From an uncultured Parolsenella sp. (GTDB taxonomy: Bacteria > Actinomycetota > Coriobacteriia > Coriobacteriales > Atopobiaceae), in NCBI RefSeq assembly GCF_934660935.1, contig NZ_CAKUIH010000003.1, forward strand, positions 124,001 through 188,000: a stretch of DNA of 64,000 nucleotides, in the 5' to 3' direction. The notes below the pieces were generated by a model that was given only the letters and a program-made list of their open reading frames with translations, searched no databases and was not told where the DNA came from. Within the stretch, counting starts at the first letter, position 1; each line of letters opens with the position of its first letter. The position numbers and the translations under genes are program-made. Positions 35,150 through 44,581 of the stretch are shown here, in pieces.

Positions 35150-36748
35150 CTACTCGCCGTCCGTGACGCCAGCGGCGCCGTCCTGTGCTGCCGTGAACTC
35201 GTCACCGGCGGTCTCAAACACGTCCGCTGCCGTGCGGACGCAAATGGCGGCGGGCGCGAAGAGGCCAAGCGCGACGAGCAGAGACGCCGTGCCGGCGGCA
35301 AGGGTCACCGCAAGCTCGCGGGCAAAGCCTTGCGCGAAGAAGGCAGTCGCGACGGAAAACGCGAGCACGACAACAGCCGCCTTGACGAGAAGGGCGAGCT
35401 CAGGGCCCGTCGCCTGCTGCTGGCTCTTCCGCACCGAGGAGCCCTCGTTGCGAGCCGCGCGATAGCGGGCGGCCATGCGCACGCCGCAGATGATGGAGAT
35501 GACCTCGGTGGTGGCCAGGCCGAGAAGCTCGGCACGGCCGAGGATGACGAGCTCGAAGCGATAGAGGATGGTCAGCACGCCAAGCGTGATGGCAACAACC
35601 GCGACGGAGAGCTTCGCCGCGAGGAAGCCCGCGCGGCCAAGCTTGGCGGAGGCGACGGCACCGGCAACGATCGCGAGCGCGAGCGCCGCCACGGCCGCGA
35701 GCTCGCGTGCGTGGCCACGAGCGCGAGCGCCGACGGAGACGGGCTCGGTCTGGGAGAGGGAGCAGGGCAGCTCGCCGCCCGAGAGCGCGGCGGCATACGC
35801 CGTGGCCTGGTCCTCGGTATAGCCACCGGAGATGCTGATCTTGCTGCCCTCGATCTTGTTCTTCACGGAGGGTTCGGCGATGACCGCACCGTCGAGCAGC
35901 ACGGCGATCTGGCCAGAGGAGGAGGCGAGGTCCTCGGTCGTGGAGGCGAGCGCGGAGGCGCCATCAGAGTTGAGCGAGACGGAAAGCGCGTAGTAGGTCA
36001 TGCCGTAGTAGCTCTGGGAGACCACGGTGGCGCCCTTCACCTCGTCAGAGGTCAGGAAGGGCTCGTAGGTGCCCTCGTCGAGGGTGACGCCCGAGGCGCC
36101 GGCCTGGAGCTGCTGGAGGGCGTCCGCGTCAGACACGGAGTCGAGGCGGGCGAACTCGAGGTGTCCCTTGCGCGTGAGGGCGGAGGCGACGGAGCTCGCA
36201 TCATAGCCCGCGGGCACGCGCAGCTCGAAGGTGTCGTCGCCGGTCTGGGTGACCTGGATGTCACGCTCGCTGAGGAGCGCGGCGCGGTTCTTGAGGACGG
36301 CGAGGGCATCCGCCGCGGTGGTGCCGTCCTCGTAGTCGCTCGCCGTGAGGGTCACGACGGAAGCGCCGCCGAGGTCGCAGCCCAGCGGAATGCCCCACGC
36401 GGGAAGGAGCAGGCCCACGAGCGCCAGGATCACGAGCGCGAGGGTCGCAAACAGCACGCCCGAGTGGCGACTGCGCTCCTGGGCGGTGCGACTCGCCGGA
36501 GTGTCCGCCTTGGCCGTGGGCTCCTCGGGCCCGGCGTCCGGCTCGTCGGAGGTGCCAGCCTCGGCGTCCTTCTCGGCGTCGGCGGGCTCGTCAGCCTCGG
36601 CGTCACCCTCGGGCTCGGCGGCCTTCTCGGCCTCGCCGGGCTCGGCGGCCTTCGCGGGTTCCTCCGCCTTCATGTCCTTCTCGGAATTGGAAATCTCGTC
36701 GCTCGATACCGCGGCATCGTCGCGAGCCTCGTCGGCGTCACGCTTCAT
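35150..36748 (-). CDS. secD: SecD-like protein translocase subunit, no SecF partner nearby
   Basis: Membrane subunit that helps pull secreted proteins across using proton force. After ~105 acidic Ala/Glu residues comes one membrane helix (VLFATLALVILALVGLLL), then the SecD signature GIPLGCDLGGASVVTLTA and the P1 domain (VLKNRAALLSERDIQVTQTG; EGSKISISGGYTEDQATAYA), then about five helices. The C-terminal helices are divergent. secF and yajC are absent on both sides. The first gene of secD-recJ-rel-MBL, with tgt 246 bp upstream, echoes the common tgt-yajC-secDF-recJ-rel order. ATG at 36748, ribosome site GGGGGA. Confidence 0.8.
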   Translation of the reverse strand: MKRDADEARDDAAVSSDEISNSEKDMKAEEPAKAAEPGEAEKAAEPEGDAEADEPADAEKDAEAGTSDEPDAGPEEPTAKADTPASRTAQERSRHSGVLFATLALVILALVGLLLPAWGIPLGCDLGGASVVTLTASDYEDGTTAADALAVLKNRAALLSERDIQVTQTGDDTFELRVPAGYDASSVASALTRKGHLEFARLDSVSDADALQQLQAGASGVTLDEGTYEPFLTSDEVKGATVVSQSYYGMTYYALSVSLNSDGASALASTTEDLASSSGQIAVLLDGAVIAEPSVKNKIEGSKISISGGYTEDQATAYAAALSGGELPCSLSQTEPVSVGARARGHARELAAVAALALAIVAGAVASAKLGRAGFLAAKLSVAVVAITLGVLTILYRFELVILGRAELLGLATTEVISIICGVRMAARYRAARNEGSSVRKSQQQATGPELALLVKAAVVVLAFSVATAFFAQGFARELAVTLAAGTASLLVALGLFAPAAICVRTAADVFETAGDEFTAAQDGAAGVTDGE

Positions 36749-36909
36749 AGGTCCCCCTTGTGTGGCCGAGCGGCAAAACGCGTCGCCAAACCCGGCCGTA
36801 GTCTGTTTAACCCCTCGATTGTACCTAATAGGAGGGCCGCACAGTTGCAGGAGGGTTACCTCTCGGCCTTCGGGGAAGGGTATGTGCCGGCGGCATCGCC
36901 AATCACGCA

Positions 36910-36945
36910 AAGGGGCGACGCGGAATCGCTTCCACGTCGCCCCCG
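36910..36945 (-). terminator. Terminator-like hairpin after tgt
   Basis: The stem GGGGCGACG..CGTCGCCCC (36912-36943) is followed on the minus strand only by TTTGC. It may separate tgt from secD. Confidence 0.5.
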
Positions 36946-36994
36946 CAGTCACTTACGGCAGGTCTGGCCCAAGCAAGCCGCCAAGCGAAACGCC

Positions 36995-38140
36995 CTAGAA
37001 GTCGTTCGCGGCGGGCGAGTTCATCCAGTCGCGATAGAACTCGGCATAGCGGCCCTCGGCGATGGCGGCGCGCACGCGCTCCATGAGGGCAAGGAGATAG
37101 CGAATGTTGTGCTGCGAGAGCAGGATGCCGCCCAGCATCTCCTTCTGGCGCACGAGGTGGTGGATGTAGGCGCGCGTGAAACCGCCACGGCACGCCGGGC
37201 AATCGCAGTGCTCGTCCAGCACCCCGTGGTCATGGGCGAAGCGCGCGTTCTTGAGGTTGAGGCGCCCCTCGCTGGAGAAAGCCGTGCCCATGCGCGCGGT
37301 GCGCGTGGGCAGCACGCAGTCGAACATGTCGACGCCCGAGGCGACGGCACGCACGAGCGTGGTGGGGTTGCCCACGCCCATCAGGTAACGGGGCTTGTTC
37401 TTAGGCATGTGCTCCGCCACGAGCGGCTCGAGCGTCTCGTACATCGTCTCGTGGTCCTCACCCACGGAGTAGCCGCCGATGCCATAGCCCGGGAAGTCGC
37501 CGCACTCCTCGAGGTGAGCGAGGCTCCTCAGGCGCAGATCCATGTGCATGCCGCCCTGGACGATGCCAAAGAGCGCCTGGTCAGGGCGCGTGTGGGCGTT
37601 CCAACAACGCTCCCCCCACATGCTCGAGAGCTCGACGGCGCGGGCAACGTAGTCCTTCGTGGCCGGATAGCCCGGACACTGGTCGAGCTGCATGCAGATG
37701 TCGCTGCCGAGCTTCTCGGCGATGGCCATGTTGTCCTTGGGCGTCCAGCTGACCCAGCGGCCGTCGTAGTCGACGGCGCGGAAGCGCACGCCGTCGTTCG
37801 TGAGCTTCATGAACTCGTTGTGGGAGAAGACCTGGAATCCGCCGGAATCCGTGAGGATGGGGCCGTCCCAGCGCATGAACTCGTGCACGCCGCCCATCTC
37901 CTCCACCAGGTCCGCGCCGGGGCGCATCGCGAGGTGGTAGGTGTTGTTGAGGATGATCTTCGCCCCGAGGTCGCAAATCTGGAAGGGCATGAGCCCCTTC
38001 ACCGTGGCCTTGGTGCCCACAGGCATGAAGATGGGGGTGGGGATGTCGCCGTGGGCGGTGTGGAAGACGCCGCAGCGTGCGTGGGTGTTCGGGTCGTTCG
38101 CGATGATGTCGAACTTAAAGAGGTTCTCAGGCAGGTCCAT
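36995..38140 (-). CDS. tgt: Queuine/preQ1 tRNA-ribosyltransferase
   Basis: Exchanges guanine 34 of GUN tRNAs (such as the tRNA-His and tRNA-Asp here) for a queuosine precursor. Substrate aspartate lies in TDSGGFQVFSHNEF, the nucleophile region in DCVLPTRTARMG, and the zinc site CDCPACRGG..H in the C-terminal part. 381 residues, ATG at 38140 behind GAAGGAA. Works with QueA (42220) and QueH (59852), both in this window. Confidence 0.95.
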   Translation of the reverse strand: MDLPENLFKFDIIANDPNTHARCGVFHTAHGDIPTPIFMPVGTKATVKGLMPFQICDLGAKIILNNTYHLAMRPGADLVEEMGGVHEFMRWDGPILTDSGGFQVFSHNEFMKLTNDGVRFRAVDYDGRWVSWTPKDNMAIAEKLGSDICMQLDQCPGYPATKDYVARAVELSSMWGERCWNAHTRPDQALFGIVQGGMHMDLRLRSLAHLEECGDFPGYGIGGYSVGEDHETMYETLEPLVAEHMPKNKPRYLMGVGNPTTLVRAVASGVDMFDCVLPTRTARMGTAFSSEGRLNLKNARFAHDHGVLDEHCDCPACRGGFTRAYIHHLVRQKEMLGGILLSQHNIRYLLALMERVRAAIAEGRYAEFYRDWMNSPAANDF

Positions 38141-38165
38141 ACGTTCCTTCTCGTTTGGCGCGGGC

Positions 38166-38205
38166 GCGCGGCTGGGCGGGGCGCGACTGGGCGGGGCGGC
38201 ACCGG
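38166..38205. repeat. 15-nt tandem repeat upstream of tgt
   Basis: The unit GCGCG(G/A)CTGGGCGGG occurs twice, then starts a third time, in the gap between tgt and the coiled-coil gene. Confidence 0.5.
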
Positions 38206-38375
38206 ACTTGCCGGTGCGTGCTCGCTCGCGCCATCCAAGCCGGACGGCATCGCCGCCGGAGCCCGCGCGCTCGCGTTGTCATCCTATGCAATAGGCGATT
38301 GTCTCACATTGCCGCGCACATCATGTCCTGCCCATGCGAGACAATGTGGAGGATGACGCGAGAGGGAGGTATTTC

Positions 38376-39866
38376 ATGGCTGACGAGAAGACGGGAATTC
38401 CGGAGCGGGCCGCGGATATGCCTGAGGAGGCCACGGTGATCGAGGCGGAGATGGCAGAGGAGGCCACGAGGGCCGAGGCGGCAGAGCAGGAGCCGCTCGA
38501 GGAGCCCGTCGAGCCCGCACCCGCGCTCGAGGTCGAGAGCGCGGACGAAGCCACAACGGCCGCGGAGCCCGAGGCATCGGCTCCCGCCACGTCGGAGCCC
38601 GCCACACTAGTGCCCGACACGCCGGAGCCCGCCACGCCCGAAACTCCGGAGCCCACCGCCAAGCTCGAGTCCACCGAGCCGGAGCCCGACATGGCGCCCG
38701 ACTCCCCCGCTCCGCTCGACATAGCCCGCGACCTCGCCGCTTCCGGCGCGGCATCAGTCACGGAGGGCTTTGCCGCCGTACGCGAGGTCTCCGCGGCCAA
38801 GCGCGCGCACGCCGCCGCCCGCGACGAGCTCGCCAAGGCCGAGGACGAGCAGCGCTCCCTCGAGGAGGAACTCGACCACCGCTATGAGGTCGAGCAGAAC
38901 TACCACACCATCTTGGAGGTCCAGAACGCCGAGCTCGCAGAGGCCAACGCGAACCTGACGCAAGCCTCCACGGAGAAATCCGCCCTCGAGGCCCAGCACC
39001 TCGCGGCCAAGGATGCCCTCGCCTCGCTCAAAGCCGCCAACGAGCGCGACCTCACTCCCTATCGCGAGCTCGCCAGCTCCGCAAAGGGCTCCCTCGAAGA
39101 CGCCGAGCGCGCCGCTCGCGAGGCGCGCCGCTCGGTCAAGACCGCCCAAGCCGCCGCAGACAACGCTATCAACACGCGCGACTCGCGCGTCCAGGCCGCC
39201 ATGCGAGCCGCGGACAACGCCGCGAGCCGCCTCCAGCGTCTCCAAGACAAGCTTGCCGAGCTCAAGCGCGACCTCTCGACCGGCGCCAAGGAGCTCTCCG
39301 AGATGAGCGGCGGCGTCGCGGCGGCCCTCGCCCAGCTCGAGAACGCCCGCGCGGACGTCACCCGCGTCACCGCGGAGACCTCGCAGGCGGCGGAGATTGC
39401 CCAGACACACCTCTACACGCAACGCAAGTCTCTCGAGGTCCTCGAGGATGACCTCGCCAGCGCCCAGGCAGACGAGAAGGCCAAGCGCGAGAAGTACAAC
39501 GAGCTCAAGGCCTCCGCGGATGAGCGCGAGCGCGAGGCGTCGGACAAGGTGAGCGACCTCGCCTCGAAGATCGAAGAGCAGGAGGAGCTCGCGACGGTCT
39601 CCCAGGGGCGCATCGACGCCGCAACCGCCACCATCGAGGAGGCCGAGGACATCCACGCCCACCCCGAAGTCACGGCGGCCCTCGCAGAGAAGGTCAACGC
39701 CGCCACGGCGAAAACCGAGGAGCACAAGCGTGTCGTCGCGAGCCTGGCCGAGGAGGAGCGGATCGTCCGCGAGCGCACGCAGCACTCACGTCGCATGTTC
39801 TACGCCGTGATCGTCGCCGCGGTTGCGATCGTCATCATTGCCATCCTGTTCTTCGTCATGCAATAG
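38376..39866 (+). CDS. Large coiled-coil protein with C-terminal membrane anchor
   Basis: A 496-residue protein starting at the ATG at 38376 (GGGAGG). Residues ~1-120 are Pro/Glu/Ala-rich and probably disordered. Residues ~140-460 are a nearly continuous coiled coil of Ala, Glu, Lys and Arg. The end is one membrane helix (MFYAVIVAAVAIVIIAILFF) plus two residues, so the coil should face the cytosol from a tail anchor. No catalytic motif. A structural or septum/envelope role is possible, but this is only inference. Monocistronic. Confidence 0.75.
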   Translation: MADEKTGIPERAADMPEEATVIEAEMAEEATRAEAAEQEPLEEPVEPAPALEVESADEATTAAEPEASAPATSEPATLVPDTPEPATPETPEPTAKLESTEPEPDMAPDSPAPLDIARDLAASGAASVTEGFAAVREVSAAKRAHAAARDELAKAEDEQRSLEEELDHRYEVEQNYHTILEVQNAELAEANANLTQASTEKSALEAQHLAAKDALASLKAANERDLTPYRELASSAKGSLEDAERAAREARRSVKTAQAAADNAINTRDSRVQAAMRAADNAASRLQRLQDKLAELKRDLSTGAKELSEMSGGVAAALAQLENARADVTRVTAETSQAAEIAQTHLYTQRKSLEVLEDDLASAQADEKAKREKYNELKASADEREREASDKVSDLASKIEEQEELATVSQGRIDAATATIEEAEDIHAHPEVTAALAEKVNAATAKTEEHKRVVASLAEEERIVRERTQHSRRMFYAVIVAAVAIVIIAILFFVMQ

Positions 39867-40016
39867 CCCGGGCAGGCTACGTCCCGCTTCCGCATGCCGC
39901 GTAATAATTTGAATAAACTTGTTAGCCATAGTTAACTTCTGCTCGAAAAAGGGTACTCTTGCGGTGATAGCAAGCGATCCGGGCAAAGCTCGGCCGCAAA
40001 AACCAAGGAGGCTCAT

Positions 40017-40841
40017 ATGGCACAAATCGCTCAGCACGCCCCGGAGGCAGAAGACCGGGATCAAGCGGCCAACGCAAGGATGGCCGACAAAACGATGCAG
40101 CTCGTCCTCATCCGCCATGGCGAGTCCGAGTGGAACAAACTCAACCTGTTCACCGGCTGGACCGACGTTGAACTCACCGAGACGGGCAGGAAGGAGGCCG
40201 CCGCTGGCGGTCGCGCACTCAAGGAGGTCGGTTTCGACTTCGACGTCTGCTACACCTCGCGGCTCAAGCGTGCCATCCACACCCTCAACCTCGTCCTCGC
40301 CGAGATGGGGCGCGAGTGGCTGCCCGTCATCAAGTCCTGGAAGCTCAACGAGCGCCACTACGGCGCTCTGCAGGGCCTCAACAAGGCGGACGCCGCAGCC
40401 GAGCATGGCGACGAGCAGGTGCTCATCTGGCGCCGCTCCTTCGACGTGCGCCCACCCGCGCTCGCGCCCGGCGACGAGCGCGACCCGCACGTCCAGGAGC
40501 AGTACCGCGACGTTGCGCCCGACCAGCTCCCCTACACCGAGTGTCTCAAGGACACCATCGCGCGCGCCTGGCCTTACTTCGAGGATGAGATCCGTCCGCA
40601 GATGCTTGCTGGCAAGCGCGTACTCATCGCCGCCCACGGCAACTCGCTGCGCTCACTCATCATGAAGTTCGAGAACCTCACCCCCGAGGAAATCATCAAG
40701 GTCAACATCCCCACCGGAGTGCCCCTCGTCTACACCTTCGACGAGAACTTCAACGTGCTCGACAAGCATTACATCGGCGACCCGGAGACCATCGCCGCCA
40801 AGATCGACGCCGTCGCCAACCAGGGCAAGGCGCACAAGTAA
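40017..40841 (+). CDS. gpmA: 2,3-bisphosphoglycerate-dependent phosphoglycerate mutase
   Basis: Interconverts 3- and 2-phosphoglycerate in glycolysis. The phospho-histidine is in LIRHGESEWNK (His34), the second histidine in IAAHGNSLRSL. The YTSRLKRAIHT and ERHYGALQG motifs complete the family. ATG at 40017 sits five bases after AAGGAGG. It adds ~25 N-terminal residues ahead of the usual start, so ATG codons 22 or 27 are weaker alternatives. mntH follows after five bases. Confidence 0.95.
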   Translation: MAQIAQHAPEAEDRDQAANARMADKTMQLVLIRHGESEWNKLNLFTGWTDVELTETGRKEAAAGGRALKEVGFDFDVCYTSRLKRAIHTLNLVLAEMGREWLPVIKSWKLNERHYGALQGLNKADAAAEHGDEQVLIWRRSFDVRPPALAPGDERDPHVQEQYRDVAPDQLPYTECLKDTIARAWPYFEDEIRPQMLAGKRVLIAAHGNSLRSLIMKFENLTPEEIIKVNIPTGVPLVYTFDENFNVLDKHYIGDPETIAAKIDAVANQGKAHK

Positions 40842-40846
40842 CGGCC

Positions 40847-42100
40847 ATGCTCAACTACCTCAAACGACACTTCGGCGCCGAGAGGACCGGCACGCACGGA
40901 GGCCTGGAGATCCTGCGCCACATAGGCCCCGGCCTCCTCGTGACCGTTGGATTCATCGACCCGGGCAATTGGGCCTCGAACATGGCGGCGGGCTCGCAGT
41001 TTGGCTACTCGCTGCTGTGGATCGTCACGCTCTCGACGCTCATGCTGATCGCGCTGCAGCACAACGCGGCGCACCTGGGCATCGCCACCGGCACGTGCTT
41101 GGCCGAGGCGACGACGCGCCACCTGCCACGTTTCGCAAGCCGCGTCATTCTTGGCAGCGCCTACCTCGCCACCGTCGCCACGGCCATGGCCGAGGTGCTC
41201 GGTGGCGGGATTGCGCTCGAGATGCTGTTTGGCCTGCCGCTGCACCTTGGCTGCGTCATCATGGCGACGGCCTCGGCTGCGATGCTGCTCACAAGCTCCT
41301 ACAAGCGTTCCGAGCGCTGGATCATTGCCTTTGTGAGCATAGTGGGCCTCTCGTTTCTGGCAGAGCTCGCCCTGGTCGAGGTTGACTGGCCGAGCGCAAC
41401 CATGTCCTGGGTAACCCCAAGCCTACCCAATGGCTCGGCAGCCATCGTGGTGAGCGTGCTCGGGGCGGTGGTCATGCCGCACAACCTCTTCTTGCACTCC
41501 GAGGTCATCCAATCCGTGCACTTCGAGGGCAAGGGAAGGGAGGTCATCGAGGAGAGGCTTCGTTATGAGCTCTTCGACACGCTCTTCTCGATGGGCGTCG
41601 GCTGGGCGATAAACTCGGCGATGGTAATCCTCGCAGCGACGACGTTCTTCTCGCACGGCATCGTCATCGACGACCTCGCAGCGGCCGCGGCGACGCTCTC
41701 CCCCATCCTTGGACCCGCGAGCTCGACGATCTTCGCCGTGGCGTTGCTGTTCGCCGGACTCTCCAGCAGCGTGACCGCGGCCATGGCAGCAGGCACCATC
41801 ACCGCAGGCATGTATGGCGAGGAGTACGACATCCACGACAGGCATTCCTCGATCGGCGTGGTGGCGTGCCTTCTGGCAGCGGTGGTGGCGTGCCTGGCGG
41901 TGGGCGACGCCTTTGCAGGTCTCGTCTGGAGCCAGGCCCTGCTCTCGCTTCAACTGCCGATCACGGTGTTTCTGCTGATACGACTCACAAGCTCGCGAAA
42001 GGTCATGGGCGAGTACGTCAACTCGCGACCGCTCACGGCGCTGCTCGTGGTTATCGGCATCGTCGTGACGACCCTTGACGCCGTGCTGCTCGCGTCGTGA
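40847..42100 (+). CDS. mntH: NRAMP-family divalent metal transporter (Mn2+/Fe2+)
   Basis: A 417-residue, roughly 11-helix membrane transporter. The metal-binding motifs are TM1 FIDPGNWASN (DPGN) and TM6 AVVMPHNLFLHS (MPH), whose methionine favours Mn2+ or Fe2+ over Mg2+ or Al3+. Import is proton-coupled. It follows gpmA by five bases without a strong ribosome site, so it is likely expressed with it. That gpmA here is the metal-independent dPGM type, so the pairing is not obviously functional. Confidence 0.9.
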   Translation: MLNYLKRHFGAERTGTHGGLEILRHIGPGLLVTVGFIDPGNWASNMAAGSQFGYSLLWIVTLSTLMLIALQHNAAHLGIATGTCLAEATTRHLPRFASRVILGSAYLATVATAMAEVLGGGIALEMLFGLPLHLGCVIMATASAAMLLTSSYKRSERWIIAFVSIVGLSFLAELALVEVDWPSATMSWVTPSLPNGSAAIVVSVLGAVVMPHNLFLHSEVIQSVHFEGKGREVIEERLRYELFDTLFSMGVGWAINSAMVILAATTFFSHGIVIDDLAAAAATLSPILGPASSTIFAVALLFAGLSSSVTAAMAAGTITAGMYGEEYDIHDRHSSIGVVACLLAAVVACLAVGDAFAGLVWSQALLSLQLPITVFLLIRLTSSRKVMGEYVNSRPLTALLVVIGIVVTTLDAVLLAS

Positions 42101-42106
42101 CGGCAA

Positions 42107-42146
42107 GCGGTGTCGTACCGCTCACATCGTGGCGGTACGACACCGC
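42107..42146. terminator. 15-bp palindromic hairpin between convergent mntH and queA
   Basis: Arms 42107-42121 and 42132-42146 are perfectly complementary (GCGGTGTCGTACCGC and its complement) with a 10-nt loop. No T-run follows on either strand, so it may act as a bidirectional terminator or RNA-protecting hairpin. Confidence 0.6.
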
Positions 42147-42219
42147 ACCACTCGCCGGAGTGCGAGGAATGGCGACCGAAGCCGTTCCACGAGCGCGCTC
42201 ACGGCGCGCGACCCCACGG

Positions 42220-43446
42220 TTACTCGATAAGCATCGCATCGCCGAAGGACAGGAAGCGATAGCGCTCCCTGATCGCAGCGGCGTACGCATCCATGATCTG
42301 CTCGCGCGTGGCAAGCGCGGAGACGAGCATCATAAGCGTGGAGCGCGGCACGTGGAAGTTCGTGATGAGCGCATCGACCACGTGATAGGTGCTGCCAGGC
42401 ATGAGGTAGAGCTGGGTGGTCGCATTCGCGCGAGCCACAACGTCACCGCGGCCAAGGGTGTCCGCGCCGTCCGCGCAGCCCTCGAAATGCCTCGCCACGA
42501 CGGCGGGCGTCGAGACGGGAGCCTCGGCATCGAACGCGCTCTCGAGCGAGCGAACGGCCGTGGTGCCCACCGCGACGACGCGATGACCGGCGGCCTTCGT
42601 GGCATGAACGGCATCGATGACGTCCTGGCCAACGTGGTAGCGCTCGGTGTGCATGACGTGCTGGGTCGGGTCATCCTCCTCCACCAGGCGGAAGGTGTCG
42701 ATACCCACCTCAAGCTCGACCGTCGCCCAACCGACGCCCTTCTCCTTGAGTCGCTCGATAAGCTCGGGGGTGAAGTGGAGACCAGCCGTGGGAGCCGCTG
42801 CGGAGTGCTCCTCGCTCATGGCGTATACGGTCTGGTACTTCTCGGGATCACCCTCGTAGCTGGTGATATACGGCGGCAGGGGCACATGGCCGGCGGCATG
42901 GATGGCGGCATCGAGCGTGCGGGGCTCGCCCGTGGCGGGGTCGACGCCCTGAGCCTCGAAGCGCACGAGGCGCCCACCCTTGGAATCCTCCACGAAGTCG
43001 AGAACCTCGCCAGTGAGAACCACCGGCGAGCTCTCCGGCGCGTGGAGGCCACCGGCGCGGTACTCGATGACGGCGCCGGGCTTCAAGCGCTTGCCGGGGT
43101 TGACGAGGCACTCCCAGATGCCGCCGAGGGCATCGAGGTCCTCGCGGCGCTTGAGCAGGAGGGTCTCGGCGACGCCACCCGTCTTGGCCTTGTGGCCCAC
43201 GAGACGGGCGGGCATGACACGCGTCTTGTTGGCGACGAGCAGGTCGCCCGGCTCAAGGTAGTCGACGATGTCATAGAAGTGACGGTGCTCGACGGAACCT
43301 CCGTCCGCGATCGCCTCGGCAGTTCCGGTGACTCCATCTCCCCCGTCGCGGTGAAGGACGAGCAGACGGCACGAGTCACGAGGCTCGGCGGGAGCCTGGG
43401 CGATCAACTCGTCCGGCAGCGGGTAGTCAAAGTCATCGGTGCGCAT
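42220..43446 (-). CDS. queA: S-adenosylmethionine:tRNA ribosyltransferase-isomerase
   Basis: Adds the cyclopentane ring from SAM to preQ1-tRNA, giving epoxyqueuosine. It starts MRTDDFDYPLPDELIAQAPA, the QueA N-terminus, and contains the conserved APTAGLHFTPELI and GTTAVRSLES motifs. 408 residues, somewhat longer than the usual ~345. ATG at 43446 behind GAGAGG. Its product is the substrate of QueH (59852). Confidence 0.95.
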   Translation of the reverse strand: MRTDDFDYPLPDELIAQAPAEPRDSCRLLVLHRDGGDGVTGTAEAIADGGSVEHRHFYDIVDYLEPGDLLVANKTRVMPARLVGHKAKTGGVAETLLLKRREDLDALGGIWECLVNPGKRLKPGAVIEYRAGGLHAPESSPVVLTGEVLDFVEDSKGGRLVRFEAQGVDPATGEPRTLDAAIHAAGHVPLPPYITSYEGDPEKYQTVYAMSEEHSAAAPTAGLHFTPELIERLKEKGVGWATVELEVGIDTFRLVEEDDPTQHVMHTERYHVGQDVIDAVHATKAAGHRVVAVGTTAVRSLESAFDAEAPVSTPAVVARHFEGCADGADTLGRGDVVARANATTQLYLMPGSTYHVVDALITNFHVPRSTLMMLVSALATREQIMDAYAAAIRERYRFLSFGDAMLIE

Positions 43447-43537
43447 GGTCTTGGTTCCTCTCGTTGTTTTGTCCGCAAGAGAGTTTAGCGCCCCGGGCGA
43501 CGGAATACCACGCCACCCGGGGCGCCTTCGACGCCCG

Positions 43538-43900
43538 CTATTCCTCGAGCGCCCGCCGGGCCTCGCCCTTCTCCTCCTTCTCCTCTTCCTTGATCTCCCA
43601 GTGGATGAGGAAGGTGAGCGCGGCCCTCAGGGCGATGATGCCCGCGACGGTGCCGATCTCGTGCCAATCGCGCACGATGACCGTGCGCAAGATCTCGCTG
43701 CCCAACTTGAACTCGAGGCCCATGGCGAGGCCCTTCGCGAGCGTGAGCTTAGTCTCTGGCGAGCGAGTCAGGTACAGGTAGAAGCCGCGAATGCCCGAGA
43801 AAATGATGATTCCGACGCCGATGAATTCAAACAGCAGGATGGCGACCTCGACGATGTTCTCCATGTAGAAGTCGAGCGCGCCCATGATCAGCTCAAACAT
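43538..43900 (-). CDS. DUF1622 family membrane protein
   Basis: A 120-residue protein with three hydrophobic helices (ENIVEVAILLFEFIGVGIII; GLEFKLGSEILRTVIV; AGIIALRAALTFLIHWEI) and a charged Glu/Lys C-terminus. The LRTVIVRDWHEIGTVAGIIALR block is typical of DUF1622. No function is known. ATG at 43900. Confidence 0.8.
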   Translation of the reverse strand: MFELIMGALDFYMENIVEVAILLFEFIGVGIIIFSGIRGFYLYLTRSPETKLTLAKGLAMGLEFKLGSEILRTVIVRDWHEIGTVAGIIALRAALTFLIHWEIKEEEKEEKGEARRALEE

Positions 43901-44108
43901 ACAGTCAGCCTCCGTCTCACCACCCGCCTGGCCCGGGCGCGTTAAACGCCCGGGACTCCCGATTGCCCCCAGTTTTGATAGCCCCTAGTCTTAACGCTAC
44001 CCTATTTTCAGCAGCTCGGACAATGGGTTCCGCCAGTGGCCGGTAATCAGATCCGGCCGCATGGCGCGGTGGCACGATCGGCAGAGCGTTTGCCCAGGCG
44101 CTTCCCAA

Positions 44109-44141
44109 AACAAAAAGGGCCCCGGCGTGAACCAGGACCCT
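44109..44141 (-). terminator. Intrinsic terminator after tRNA-Asp
   Basis: The stem AGGGTCCTGG/CCGGGGCCCT with two G-U pairs (44116-44141) is followed on the minus strand by TTTTTGTTTTGG. Confidence 0.8.
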
Positions 44142-44153
44142 TCGAACATCCAA

Positions 44154-44230
<77 letters not shown>

Positions 44231-44248
44231 GTGTCAGGTGCGAGGGTT

Positions 44249-44278
44249 ATAGTACAGGAAGAGTTGCCGCATTGTCTA
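44249..44278 (-). promoter_or_regulatory. Promoter of tRNA-Asp
   Basis: On the minus strand, -35 TAGACA (44273-44278) and -10 TACTAT (44249-44254) are 18 bp apart. Confidence 0.6.
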
Positions 44279-44394
44279 GAGCTTATTTCTACATGTGTGG
44301 AAATTGTTGATAGCGCAGGTAGATGCCAACGATCGAAACGCGCCGCAAGCGCGCCTCGAAACTCAAGCCAATCAAACCGCCGAGCAACCCAGCC

Positions 44395-44466
44395 GCCGAG
44401 ACATGCGTTTCTTCGAGTTATCCGCCTCAATCCACCGTCGCAACTCGAATTAACGCATGTCTCGGC
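44395..44466. repeat. Long inverted repeat (25-bp arms, 22-nt loop)
   Basis: Arms 44395-44419 and 44442-44466 pair over 23 of 25 positions. It lies in the 350-bp gap between tRNA-Asp and the GNAT gene, which shows no open frame of interest. No T-run follows, so it is not an ordinary terminator. Confidence 0.8.
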
Positions 44467-44581
44467 GAGCGCAACGAAGCGCAGGGGCAGTCAGAACGCG
44501 AGGGACGGCCAGCGCGGCGAGCGCGGTAAGGCGACGCGCGCGAAACGGCGTAGTTCGCCGGCACGCTCACGCATGCCGCGG

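Noticed and set aside
35057..38356. 1099-codon plus-strand frame spanning secD and tgt
   Set aside because: Crosses two genes and their gap on the opposite strand; no protein-like motif, composition typical of an antisense frame.
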